A stretch of DNA of 64,000 nucleotides from Nemopilema nomurai (lineage: Eukaryota > Cnidaria > Scyphozoa > Rhizostomeae > Rhizostomatidae), in assembly GCA_003864495.1 (NCBI GenBank), contig ML133465.1, positions 675,024 to 739,023 on the forward strand. Reading direction: 5' to 3'. The first letter of the stretch is position 1; every line of letters starts with the position of its first letter. Below are positions 24,054-33,209 of the stretch, piece by piece. The notes under the pieces were generated by a model. The model worked only from the letters and a program-made list of their open reading frames with translations. It did no database searches and was not told the DNA's origin. The position numbers and the translations under genes are program-made.

Positions 24054-27000
24054 GTAAGTTTTAATAGAATTGTGCATGTGTAGACCAACGATAGAGTCCA
24101 GCAAGAGCCAGTAGAGCTCGGTGCAGCTAGAACTGAATGTCTTGAAAGGTAAGCATGAGTCTGCCTTTCTTTATGGGGCGAGTTTGCATTGCCAGTAAGC
24201 ATGTAAGCACGAAAGTATCATTTTAGTGTACGCAACTAAAATATATGTAATCAATCAGCATCACAGATGATTAAATTTCATAGACGTAATGTAAGAAATT
24301 GAGGAAAAAGGTAAGGGACGCAAATTTGCAAGAAGGCTGTAATAAGAATAGTTGTGTATTTATTCTAATGCTCAATTTTGTGTGATCCGTAAATCTTATA
24401 TTTAAAAAAAAGTTTAGCACTTAAAAGAAACTTTAAAAACTTCAACAAAAGGTGGAGCTTGTGTTAGGCTTTTTTGTGTTTGACTTTTTGTCTGAGTCAA
24501 ATTTCAACGAACTATTTGAAACTTGTCAATAAACAAACTGTTGCTTTTATGCCTCATGCTTTATGCTTAGTAGCCTTGCAACATTTCAGAACATATTTAC
24601 GCTAATATTGGAAAATCATGCTTATATTTAATCAATACATAAACTTTTGCATTTGAAATCTGTTTGACTCAGAGCAACGTTTAAAGTATGTATTTAGAAA
24701 AGATGAGTAGAAAACTTTCAATTCAATTAATATCATTGATTAACTGGAAAAGTATGAATATCTAAACCGTTTGAAAGAATGGGTGATAGTTAAGATTCAA
24801 AGACACATCTTTACATTGCCTAAAAAGTTTTGCATAGCATTTTCTTTACAGGTGCCTCTCTATTTTGTCTTCTGCTACATCCAGTTAACATTGGTAAGTA
24901 CAATTTCGGCTTCTGCAGTTTCGACATCAATGAGTGCATAAAATGAGTACATAAAGTTAATTACTAATTCAAGGTACTGCTCGAGAAGTTTTACAATTGT
25001 ATTGATAGTAACACCAATAAATTCACAGTTTTGGATCGCAACCTTGAAATAGGAATGGGATTTTCCATTAAAACTCTTTCTGTCCACAAAGCATGGGATT
25101 TTCCATTAAAAAATAGACAGACTCAAAAACGCCTGGTGGAAAGAGGAACTAGCTTGCCCAATCATACGAAAATTTCCGTCACTGTATATTTTGGCACAAT
25201 CTGGATTCTCCAACAGGATGTTGTCATATAGCCGAATCATAGTTAACTTGGGCATTGCTTTTTTTACAATTTCGACGGGCTGCTCTTATTCTGCAGACGT
25301 TTTGGTCCTTATGCTCGTGGGAACATGCTGTTTTATTCATTCCTTTAATCTTTGAGTAGTGCGTCCGTTAAAGTATGTTGTTAAGGAACGTTTTTTTCCA
25401 TTACAACCAATCATGTGCTCTTCTTATCACCCTCTAGTGTTTTCGATCCGCAACTGGCTATTTATTTTGTCAGATTTTGGTTATTTTTCGACGTTTGCAT
25501 TGTCCGAGAAGCGTCGGACTAAAATGCACTTTTAGTATAGAAAACTGGTCCCGCAATTTCTAGCCATACTGAAGTTTTGTGACGCAAAGCATTTGTTCAC
25601 ACACAACAGCACTTTCTTTGACAAGTTTCATGAGTGTGCTAGCTGGGCCAAGTTCTATCAACTTCAACCACAGTGAACAGGAATTCAATGGTTAGAGAAA
25701 ATACAAATTTAAAGGCTGAAGATAATTTTATCTGAGGCACTCTGGTTGCAATCTCATCTTATGTCATCTAAAGTTCTATTTTAAACAGCACAGGCATTGC
25801 AAGTGAGGTTTTTTGTTGCTGAATTAGAAAATAAGGCAGATTCGCCATGATATAAACTTTCCTTTGTTTAAAGGAGAACTGACACGCAAAAATAACTTGG
25901 GCTTATTCTATGCAGAATTTATCGCTGACTTCAAATCTGGAAAAATTTTTCTACTTAGAATTGCAGTTTTTCTCATATTTGCCCCTTTATTCGTCAATTA
26001 CGTGTTGAAGCAATAGCCAAAAGACAAACGAAATCTAAGAGAGTCGGCGGTAAAAGCGATCCTGCAACCTGCTATGGGAGCAGAAATATGAATTCAAGAA
26101 AAACGGGTTGACGGGACCTGCTAGTGTGACTAAAAAATAATTTCACCGAACTTGGTTATCATATTTTAACAGAGGTTGAGACACTAGGGAATAACCTAGT
26201 CTTGCAATAAGACCACCCCCACCCAAGTCAAAAGTGTTTTCAAAAGAAGATAATGCGCCAGTTGATATTCCTATGACAGTTAAACAGCTTTTTCTTCAAA
26301 TAAGAAATCAAGTTCTTGCCTAAGAGCTAAAAGCCTATTTCGTAAATCCAGATTCTTCAACAGCCTTAAAGGTAATTCGCTAAACCCTTCGCACCCGGTG
26401 AAAATGGCATATAATCGGCACAAGTGCGACTTTCAACCCGTTTTTCCTATTTAATATCACGACCCAGTTAACGGGTTTGAAACATAAAAAACAATCATAT
26501 AATGCTACGTTGATAATGAATAACTTGCAGTTCCGTTTAGGGCATTATAGGCATTTCAGCGAATAAGGCCATACAGGCAAAGAAGTCTGGACGAAGACGC
26601 CTCGATCTGAAATGAAATTCTAGTTTTGACGATACCTGATCCCATTAAGATTGTAGCAATGGCAATGTTTTTAATATAAACTCTATATCAATTTGTACTT
26701 CCAGTCTGTTCTTTGTTCATAATATCGTCACTGTTGAGCCATGGGACGACTGTCTGCTCAAGCGGCAGCGCTGGTTGGTAGCAAAAACTCAGACGGCTGA
26801 AATTTTCCATTTGTTTCAAAATCAGTGTAATAAAACTCCAATTCAGAGTCTCAAACCATTGAAAAGTCAATTATGTGTCAAAAATGCAAAACTAGCTTCT
26901 TTCAGATGCACAAAATAAACATTTGTCCACTGCATTTTCTAAAAAATTTCTATAAAGAAACACAATGCATGCTGAGAACATGTCACTTGTGACGTCAAAG

Positions 27001-30000
27001 ATGATCACTCGTGACAATTTTCGTTTCGAGTCTCAAGTTGTCGGAACAATTGTCGTTTCCCAACTTAAAACGCATGTCTTTCAAAAATGGTAACTGCGAC
27101 TTAGAAAAATTTTCCAATCCCGGAATTTGCTTGTCACAAACTACCGTTTTAGCCAACCTTCTTTTTGCGTTCAGTTCTCCTTCAATATATAATCACAATA
27201 ATATATATATTCACAATATTTTCCTTCGCTTCATAGTCCTATTTACCTCTTTGTAGACTGTGTGTTTCATGGAAACAATTCAAAACAACGAATAAACAAG
27301 TCATGTTATTGCAGCTGTGAGTACGACAAACGTGGTAATCGAAGACCTTTATCTTGTCAACGCAATAATGCAATCGGTTGAGAGCTGTTTCGACGCTGAT
27401 AAGTTGTCCATCATATATACAATGTCTCACAATGAGTTAACGCTAAAATTGTAAGATAGTAACACCTCAAAACCTTCATAGTTAAGCAACTTGATTTCCA
27501 ACTTTCATCGATCTAGTTTTCGATTTTCTGTGACGACAGTTGTGTTTATTTTCACTAAAATTACACCTCTTCTTTCTAGAGATAAGAATAGAATAAATAC
27601 AAAAGCATTTAAAATTCTTTCTAAAAATAATTGTTTCTCTTCCTAGGTTGTGGATACTGGTGACTTTGAAAGATGTCAATGGAGAAATACTTCGATTATC
27701 ATGCAAAACGTTTGCCAACTTCTCTGTTGTGCTTGAAGATCGCTCACTTAGGGCCGCCTTCCGCACGTTTGATAGTCTTGATGAGTATACGTGTAAGTTT
27801 GAATGCATTCAAGAACAGCTATGCAAATCTATCAATGTAAATGAGGAGCTTGGTGCTTGTCAGTTGAACAACAAATCAGCACAGGACCCTAACGACGGCA
27901 TCGAAACACAGGCAGCAGCTGGTTGGACATACTATTCTACTCGCTACGATGAAATGCATGTATGTTTTAAAACAGATTTCAATTGCTTGACACAATAGAG
28001 AAGACTGATATATAATTAAAACGTTATTTTAAAGTACTTTAGCAATAGATATGCCTACGAAAATGTATGACACTATTAAAAGGGCTTTTGGGGCTAAATG
28101 TTTTATTCCGATTGTAAGTGATTTTTACATTTTTGCAGGTTGGTCAGCTCTGCCAATCAAAACATCCTTGCAGGAGTGGAGAAAAGTGCGTTGATACATG
28201 CACATGCCCTGGTTATCGATGTCTCGGTGAGGCAATTCAGCCATTCTGCAAAAAACTAATTTGATGAACAGAATTAAAAGAAGCTGCCAAATAATTTTAG
28301 TTCATCTGCTGGCCTTACAAAATCTTTATCTTTCATTAAAATTCTTTGTCACTTCAATCACTCTATTTGCCAGGAAGATACCTTTTGCTGTATTTTTTAC
28401 ATTTAATTTTCGTTTGTTTTTTTTAAAACAAAATCTATAAAAGAAATGTATTTCACAAGCACGAACATTAAACCAAAGGTTCTTGAATCGTTACTTTGCC
28501 CTTCGCTTTTCTAGACGATTTTAATTTCTTCAAAGAAATGAAAATTGGAAGCTCTTGATTTTGACAGTCTTTGATGAATGCAATGCTAAAATACACAGCT
28601 GCCATCAGAAGGCAAACTGTAAAGTAACAAAGATAACCTCAATTTATGAAATAAGCAGCATGAAAGCAAATGGAAACACCGACACGTTCTTTCCAGGATC
28701 GAAATTGTGTTCTAATCCTAAAAGCAAGTGAGTTGATAAATATTGTCGGTAGTGAAACTTTGTACAAACAGATCTTAAAGGAGAGCTGGTTTTAAGGCAG
28801 TTATCATGTCATAGCAAAGCCTTTGATTATGATAGTTTTTTCAATGATTTTCACCAGCAATAGGAACATTGAAGTAGCCATATTGCTACTTCAATCGTGA
28901 AAAGCTACGATGACCCTAAATTATATACGTAGTTGTAAAAACCCATAAAAATGGAATAGAATTAGGCCTGTCTTTTCCTGAAGAAGGATCGGGAATGTTA
29001 TCGACGATTAGAACGAAAGTTTTACTGCTGTTACGGAGACAATTCATTTTTAATTCTACCAATTAAACCTGAACCAAAATTTAAACAACCAATAAGGCAA
29101 ATTGGTTGAAATTAAAAGATTATTGTTGCAAAGATTATAGCATAAGGAATGATAAAATTCGTCTTTTGATCAGGTAATCCATTATTGTTTCACACATACC
29201 AGCTTGCAGAGTGATGGACGGAATGAAACTGAATTCCATTATACTTTCATTAAAAAAGAGTGTTATTGGCAATTTCAACCCTTTCTATATCAATTGATGC
29301 TATTTTCTTCCTATTATGAAGAGTTATTCGTTCATAAAGTTCACATTTCTTGCTTTCAGATGTCAATGAATGCCAAAGTTCTCCTTGCAAAAACGGTGGC
29401 TCATGCAGCAATCTCGTGAACATGTACAGATGTGAATGTTTGCCAGGATATACTGGCTTGAACTGCGAAACTGGTACATTTTAGAGATTCAATAATACAT
29501 AACTCGTAAAACCAGATAAATTATAAATTGTTCAAATAGAATCTCAGTATAGCCTTCTTTTGAATATCATTTGCCTTTTTCACAAGATGTAGTTAGTTTT
29601 TCTCAAAATTTATTAATATAGGCCCAATGCTTTATTTGCTAAATATATCGAATCTTCTTGAATCAAATTGGACATGAAAGTAAAAGATAATGTAAGCTTA
29701 AAACGTAAACATGTCAAGAAAAATTACAAGCCAGAGGTGACCAAACTACTGCCCAAGTCCAAAGTCTCCTGCTGACCCAATAATCATTGATACAGTTTTG
29801 CCTGAATACCACAAGCTTACCACAACAATACCCCGTTCGTCACAGGGCATTTGTTTCTTGACAGCCTCAATACCTTTTCCTATGTAAGAATTTATAAACA
29901 ATTTCAAGACTTTTTTCAAATCTGGGCTTCATTAGTAAATGAATAATGAACCTTTAAGCATTCTCTAAAAAATATCTTGTTTTGACAGACATTGACGAAT

Positions 30001-33000
30001 GCAACAAAGGAACTCATAGCTGTCACGAGAAAGCACATTGCACCAACAACCATGGTTCATATTCCTGTCATTGCCAAAGTGGATATTTTGATTTTGGCGA
30101 AGATTGCATACGTAAGTAATACAATTGAGTAGCTGCATTTCCCTTAAAAGACCCAGAAGTCTTAGAACTGAATGTAAATTAACGGAGACGAAACGCAGCT
30201 TAGCTCAGAGGACTACATAATCTAAAGGTAGAAACTCTTACCTATCCAATCAAAGTTGAGAAAACCAAATATTCACGTCGTCACTTCAAATATCGCTACC
30301 TTTTGTTTGATACAAGACAATGTGGCTATCATGTGATCTCTTTGATCAAAGCTGCAATATGCACGCTTAAGATGAATTGAATTACAGTGGTTTTAAACTA
30401 GGTGATCTTTGTCCATTGATTTATTGAAGTCATCTGGGCGCATATCGTAACCAACAGTAATTTGTACTATAATCATAATTATCTTTTAACAAGTCATACG
30501 CTATATGCAAGTAGTTTTGCATTGACATTAAATTATCAATAAGTAAAATCGTTGCCAAAAGAATAGTTTAGGAGTCGTAAAGTGCTCTACAAAATGATGA
30601 GCATGTAAGCATATAAGAAATGCACTCTGTTAGTAACAGATTGGAATGATCTTTGTTAATCTCAGTTATTTTTGTTTATTGACGTGCCAACGTGTGTCAC
30701 CGATAACATACTGCAGAAAAAAAATCTGGGTGTGACTCCTCAAAGAAAGCGTAAAGAATGCATTTTATGGCAAACAATTGATAAATGAATACCATTAAAC
30801 CTAGATTATTAGTTAGTCTAGAAAACATCGCTTTGCTTGTATTATCCGGAATCGGAATCGGAATCATCGAAGAAAACAGTTCTGGAAGTTTAATTTTACC
30901 TCTGAATGGTTCTATGAATAGGCAATGGTTAAATTCTTCTCTCAAATTCAATTACGAAGCATTGCGTTAGAATACATTAATTGTTATTGTAAAATATCAA
31001 AATATGGTACCCTTCTGCACAAATAATGGCAATGCTTCATGAACTATGATAGTTGATAAAATGCTTCACCTTATTGGCACCATTTCGATTTTCTTTGATT
31101 ACTAAGAACAACATTTGAATAAGAAAAATAAGATAAACAAGCTATTAATGCTTAATTGGAAAAAAGCTCTGGAAGAAATGAGGTTTCTCATATTAATGGC
31201 TCTAATAAAAGAGGTAATTTTCAGTCGTTAAATGAAGAGATAAACACTATTTGATAAAAATTAAAAATTCCAGGCAATGTTTGAATGCAACATTATACCG
31301 CCGATCAAATGCAACAATGGGCATTAAAATAAAAATATACATAATTTGAATTTCTCGCTTTTCCATATAGTTCCTTCGCAAAAGCATTTTTTCTTTTCTC
31401 ATCAAAGATATGTTCCGTTATTTAAAAAAGCATTTTTATTCAAGTTGCATTATTTCAGAAAATCTTGCTCTTGGGAAGTATGCCTCTCAGTCATCAACAT
31501 ATGATGGCCAAGATGCAGAAGGCCTTGCTAGCTTTGGAAACGACGGAAACTATGATGCGGAGTGGGCCTCGTGTGCTCTTACATTACAAGAAGTTTCTCC
31601 TTGGTGGCAAGTGGATCTTAACCGACCAAGAATAGTGGCAATCATCAGAGTCACATTTTGTCTACATGAATGGGATATGATTAATCCATTCAACATTAGT
31701 GTCGGAGGAGACAGTTCAAATGGAGGACGCAACAACCAACTCTGCGTCAAGAATGGCAGCGCCAGTCGTTATAATATGACCCTGTTCCCCTGCCATACTC
31801 TTCCCATTGGTCGGTATATAAGTGTATTTGTGAATCGCCTTGCTACTCTGAAAATAGCTGAGTTGGAAGTTTACAAAGGTATGGTTTACTTACCTATACA
31901 ACAATATGATTGCTTTTTTTCATTATAACATTATAAATTCAACTGGCCATGGTTTCTTTTTATTAACTTCAGTAATCTTTCCCACATTCAAAGTATGTCA
32001 AAGTATGTTGGACCATATCAATACCGCAAGCATTATCTAATGAAACTTGGTATACTTATGCAAATATTATCCTTATTGTTTCGCATCAGTTTTTTAGAAA
32101 TGGTAAGAAACAGTTCTTGGCAAATTAACAAGACAGCTTCAGTAGTCAGTGATAGGTGAATCAATTCATACGCGAATGCAAGCGAGATTTCGATTTAAGT
32201 TGAAAGGTTTTATAATTGGGGTTGGCAATACTTAACTCATTTAAATGAATTTTCCTCAGGTCTTTTCAGTTAAGATGGATAAGGCAGCTGAAAAAAAATC
32301 ATAAACTGCTCCATGCAAGAAAATTGCATCACTATAGCTTTAAAAAAGAAGCAGTTTTCTATAACACTTGATACTAGTGCGCAATACTGAACTTTCAATA
32401 TTAATCTTCCTAGCATGACAGTCCTTTCTATCAGAATTATCGTTTCAGATATTCATTAAGGGAGTATTTTCGTATCTATTCAGCTCAAAACATCGCTTTA
32501 AATATGCCGTCATCCCAATCATCGACGTCCATAATCAATGAAGTCACGCAATTTGCCAGATTTGGAAATGATGGTAATATAACTGGGGACTGGGAAAGGT
32601 GCAGCATCACGGAGAATGACGACATGCCCTGGTGGCAGGTGGATCTGACAAAGCAAGCAGCAGTGATAGCTGTGCGAATAAAGAGTGGTGTGACTTGGGA
32701 TCCACTCAAGATCAATCCATTTGATGTCAGTGTTGGAGACGATAGTTCGAATGGTGGACGAAACAATGCACTGTGTGTGGATGATGGAACCCTAAATGAT
32801 GGATGGTTCAAGATCTTTTTTTGCCCGACGGTGCTGCATGGTCGATATGTGACTGTGTTTCTAAACAGAAAAGAGTTTCTTCAAGTTTGTGAAATTAGGG
32901 TTTATCGAAGGTACGTACTATCTGAGTCTAACTCAATCTAAGTAATTCATCTAAATAAAACGTCTGTGAAGTTAGCAGAGGCTTAGTCATTTCATAAGTC

Positions 33001-33209
33001 AAGCTCAAAAAATTTCAACTCACTGTCTTCCCATCATCACTAGAGATTAAATCATTTTTGCTGTTTTTCTCCTGGCTTTTGTATTTCATTACTTCTTTAC
33101 TTAACATTCGTGATGCTGTTCTCATCTTATACCAGAGTCTTTGACTACTTAATTTTACATCAGATGACTTGTAATACTACAACTTCATTTCACTTCCAGG
33201 CATTGGTGA
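23981..33209 (+). CDS. Gene 3: PAN-cbEGF-fucolectin secreted or surface protein (intact copy)
   Basis: Join 23981-24053, 24852-24893, 26705-26777, 27647-27959, 28139-28226, 29360-29473, 29989-30111, 31459-31878, 32484-32910, 33200-33209: 1,683 nt, 560 aa plus stop. All exons are open, all boundaries are GT/AG and phases agree at every junction. Order: N-terminal segment with a hydrophobic stretch, PAN/apple domain, short Cys-rich EGF-like exon, two cbEGF domains (start motifs DVNEC and DIDEC), and two FTP/fucolectin domains, each with a PWWQVDL core. Family knowledge: PAN and FTP domains bind protein or carbohydrate ligands outside the cell, and cbEGFs form Ca-stiffened spacers. A recognition or adhesion role is inference; no ligand can be read from the sequence. 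The start is the weak point: the first three exons rest on phase and splice signals only. Without the last splice, translation would end at 32939-32941 (567 aa). Confidence 0.8.
24832..25489 (+). repeat. 657-bp presence/absence segment (unit 2)
   Basis: Present in units 2-4 (24832-25489, 38706-39362, 52538-53194) and absent from unit 1, where the flanks meet at agttttttgacg (11721-11732). A run of T at both ends allows a microhomology deletion. No terminal inverted repeats. It carries the 42-nt exon at its left end, an 18-bp direct repeat (tgggattttccattaaaa) near 25056 and 25095, and protein-like frames on the minus strand. Confidence 0.75.
24852..24893 (+). CDS. Gene 3 optional 42-nt hydrophobic exon
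   Basis: Acceptor tttctttacag and donor gtaagt are both near consensus. The exon is 42 nt and phase 1-1, reading (G)[13 protein letters not shown], so including or skipping it keeps frame. Also at 38726-38767 and 52558-52599; absent from unit 1 and hence from gene 2. It lies at the edge of the 657-bp presence/absence segment, where a minus-strand frame also ends, so a chance pair of splice sites is possible. Confidence 0.35.
26705..26777 (+). CDS. Gene 3 hydrophobic (signal or anchor-like) exon
   Basis: Acceptor gtacttccag, donor gtagca. The exon is 73 nt, entering in phase 1 and leaving in phase 2, which is what the PAN exon requires. It reads [20 protein letters not shown], then GSAG: a hydrophobic core followed by small and polar residues, as around a signal-peptide cleavage region. 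Copies at 12923-12995, 40578-40650 and 54410-54482 have the same length. An ATG in a good Kozak context inside this exon (gccATGG) is in another frame and runs into a stop in the PAN exon. Confidence 0.5.
27647..27959 (+). CDS. Gene 3 PAN/apple domain exon
   Basis: Acceptor ctcttcctag, donor gtatgt; 313 nt, phase 2 to phase 0. The domain starts around [18 protein letters not shown] and includes the YTCKFEC...LCKSINV core, GACQLN and a terminal [11 protein letters not shown], a spacing typical of PAN domains in animal adhesion proteins. Genes 4 (41520-41832) and 5 (55352-55664) have an identical open frame. Without splicing, translation would stop at 27996-27998. Confidence 0.8.
28139..28226 (+). 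CDS. Gene 3 short EGF-like exon
   Basis: Acceptor ttttgcag, donor gtgagg; 88 nt, phase 0 to phase 1. It reads [18 protein letters not shown], then [12 protein letters not shown], giving six cysteines: a compact Cys-rich hinge between PAN and the cbEGF pair. If the donor is not used, the frame continues for 12 more codons, adding a seventh Cys (PFCKKLI), to a stop at 28262-28264. That short end is kept in all six copies. Confidence 0.75.
28568..28727 (+). pseudogene. Decayed EGF exon in intron (unit 3 copy)
   Basis: After an intact acceptor (gattttgacag) the frame reads [17 protein letters not shown], closely matching the cbEGF2 start [16 protein letters not shown] at both DNA and protein level for about 60 nt. 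The C4-C6 half (GSYxCxC) is missing or mutated ([12 protein letters not shown]). The frame stays open for 53 codons to a donor-like gtgagt at 28728, but the length (160 nt, phase 1 to 2) does not fit the phase-1 cbEGF1 exon that follows. Best explained as a duplicated EGF exon that lost half its cysteines. Use as a cryptic exon is not excluded. Confidence 0.6.
29360..29473 (+). CDS. Gene 3 calcium-binding EGF domain 1 exon
   Basis: Acceptor tgctttcag, donor gtacat; 114 nt, phase 1-1, one whole EGF per exon. Reads [33 protein letters not shown]. The D-x-N-E start motif and C-x-N-x4-Y-x-C-x-C fit Ca-binding EGF with Asp/Asn beta-hydroxylation. Intact in all five copies seen (2429, 15571, 43233 and 57065 for the others). 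Confidence 0.9.
29989..30111 (+). CDS. Gene 3 calcium-binding EGF domain 2 exon
   Basis: Acceptor ttttgacag, donor gtaagt; 123 nt, phase 1-1. Reads [18 protein letters not shown], then [11 protein letters not shown] and GEDCI: a complete six-cysteine cbEGF with the hydroxylation consensus. Intact at 3059, 16201, 43863 and 57695 in the other copies. It is the closest relative of the decayed EGF relic upstream. Confidence 0.9.
30822..30970 (+). pseudogene. Possible decayed FTP exon start in intron (unit 3)
   Basis: After gttagtctag the frame reads NIALLVLSG, then [13 protein letters not shown], ending at a stop at 30968-30970. NIAL matches the start of FTP2 (QNIALNM), and the 30-residue distance from NIAL to the Trp equals that in FTP2. 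At DNA level aaaacatcgcttt and aatcatcga are shared with FTP2. A (GGAATC)3 run lies inside, so the equal spacing could be accidental. Units 1, 2 and 4 have other indels here. Confidence 0.3.
31459..31878 (+). CDS. Gene 3 fucolectin-type domain 1 (FTP1) exon
   Basis: Acceptor attatttcag, donor gtatgg; 420 nt (140 codons), phase 1-1, a whole domain on one exon. Landmarks: [68 protein letters not shown]. This is the F5/8C-like fold of eel fucolectins and tachylectin-4. At the eel fucose-binding positions (His, Arg, Arg) alignment by eye gives ALT at the CTHT site, Met before INPF, and Ser before VGG, so classical fucose binding is doubtful. This is the only copy with the whole exon open. Confidence 0.88.
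32484..32910 (+). CDS. Gene 3 fucolectin-type domain 2 (FTP2, type B) exon
   Basis: Acceptor tctattcag, donor gtacgt; 427 nt, phase 1 to phase 2. Landmarks: [80 protein letters not shown]. Type B (genes 3 and 5) differs from type A (genes 1, 2, 4) mainly in the first two thirds. The position matching the first eel ligand arginine is Lys here and Arg in type A; the second is Ser in both. Confidence 0.88.
32954..32959 (+). promoter_or_regulatory. Candidate polyadenylation signal AATAAA after FTP2 exon
   Basis: AATAAA sits 13 nt after the read-through stop at 32941. Matching sites are at 6004, 19116, 46800 and 60636. If used, the FTP2 exon would be the last one, with a very short 3' UTR; this competes with splicing to 33200. 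Confidence 0.4.
33200..33209 (+). CDS. Gene 3 possible terminal coding exon (ends RRHW-stop)
   Basis: Acceptor ttcacttccag leads in phase 2 to G-CAT-TGG-TGA, so the protein would end VYRRHW. Conserved at 6250, 19361, 47046 and 60880. The alternative is that FTP2 is the last exon, ending [13 protein letters not shown] with TAA at 32939-32941. I cannot choose from sequence alone. Confidence 0.4.

Larger units (their letters stand above)
13146..26928 (+). repeat. Tandem unit 2 (13,783 bp)
   Basis: Collinear with unit 1 apart from the 657-bp segment at about 24832-25489 and small indels. It carries the PAN-to-terminal exons of gene 2 and the first three exons of gene 3. Diagnostic variants ally its FTP2 3' half and spacer with unit 4. 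Confidence 0.95.

Noticed and set aside
26752..26777. ATG in a strong Kozak context inside the hydrophobic exon (MGRLSAQ...)
   Set aside because: It would enter the PAN exon in phase 1 and hit TGA after four codons.
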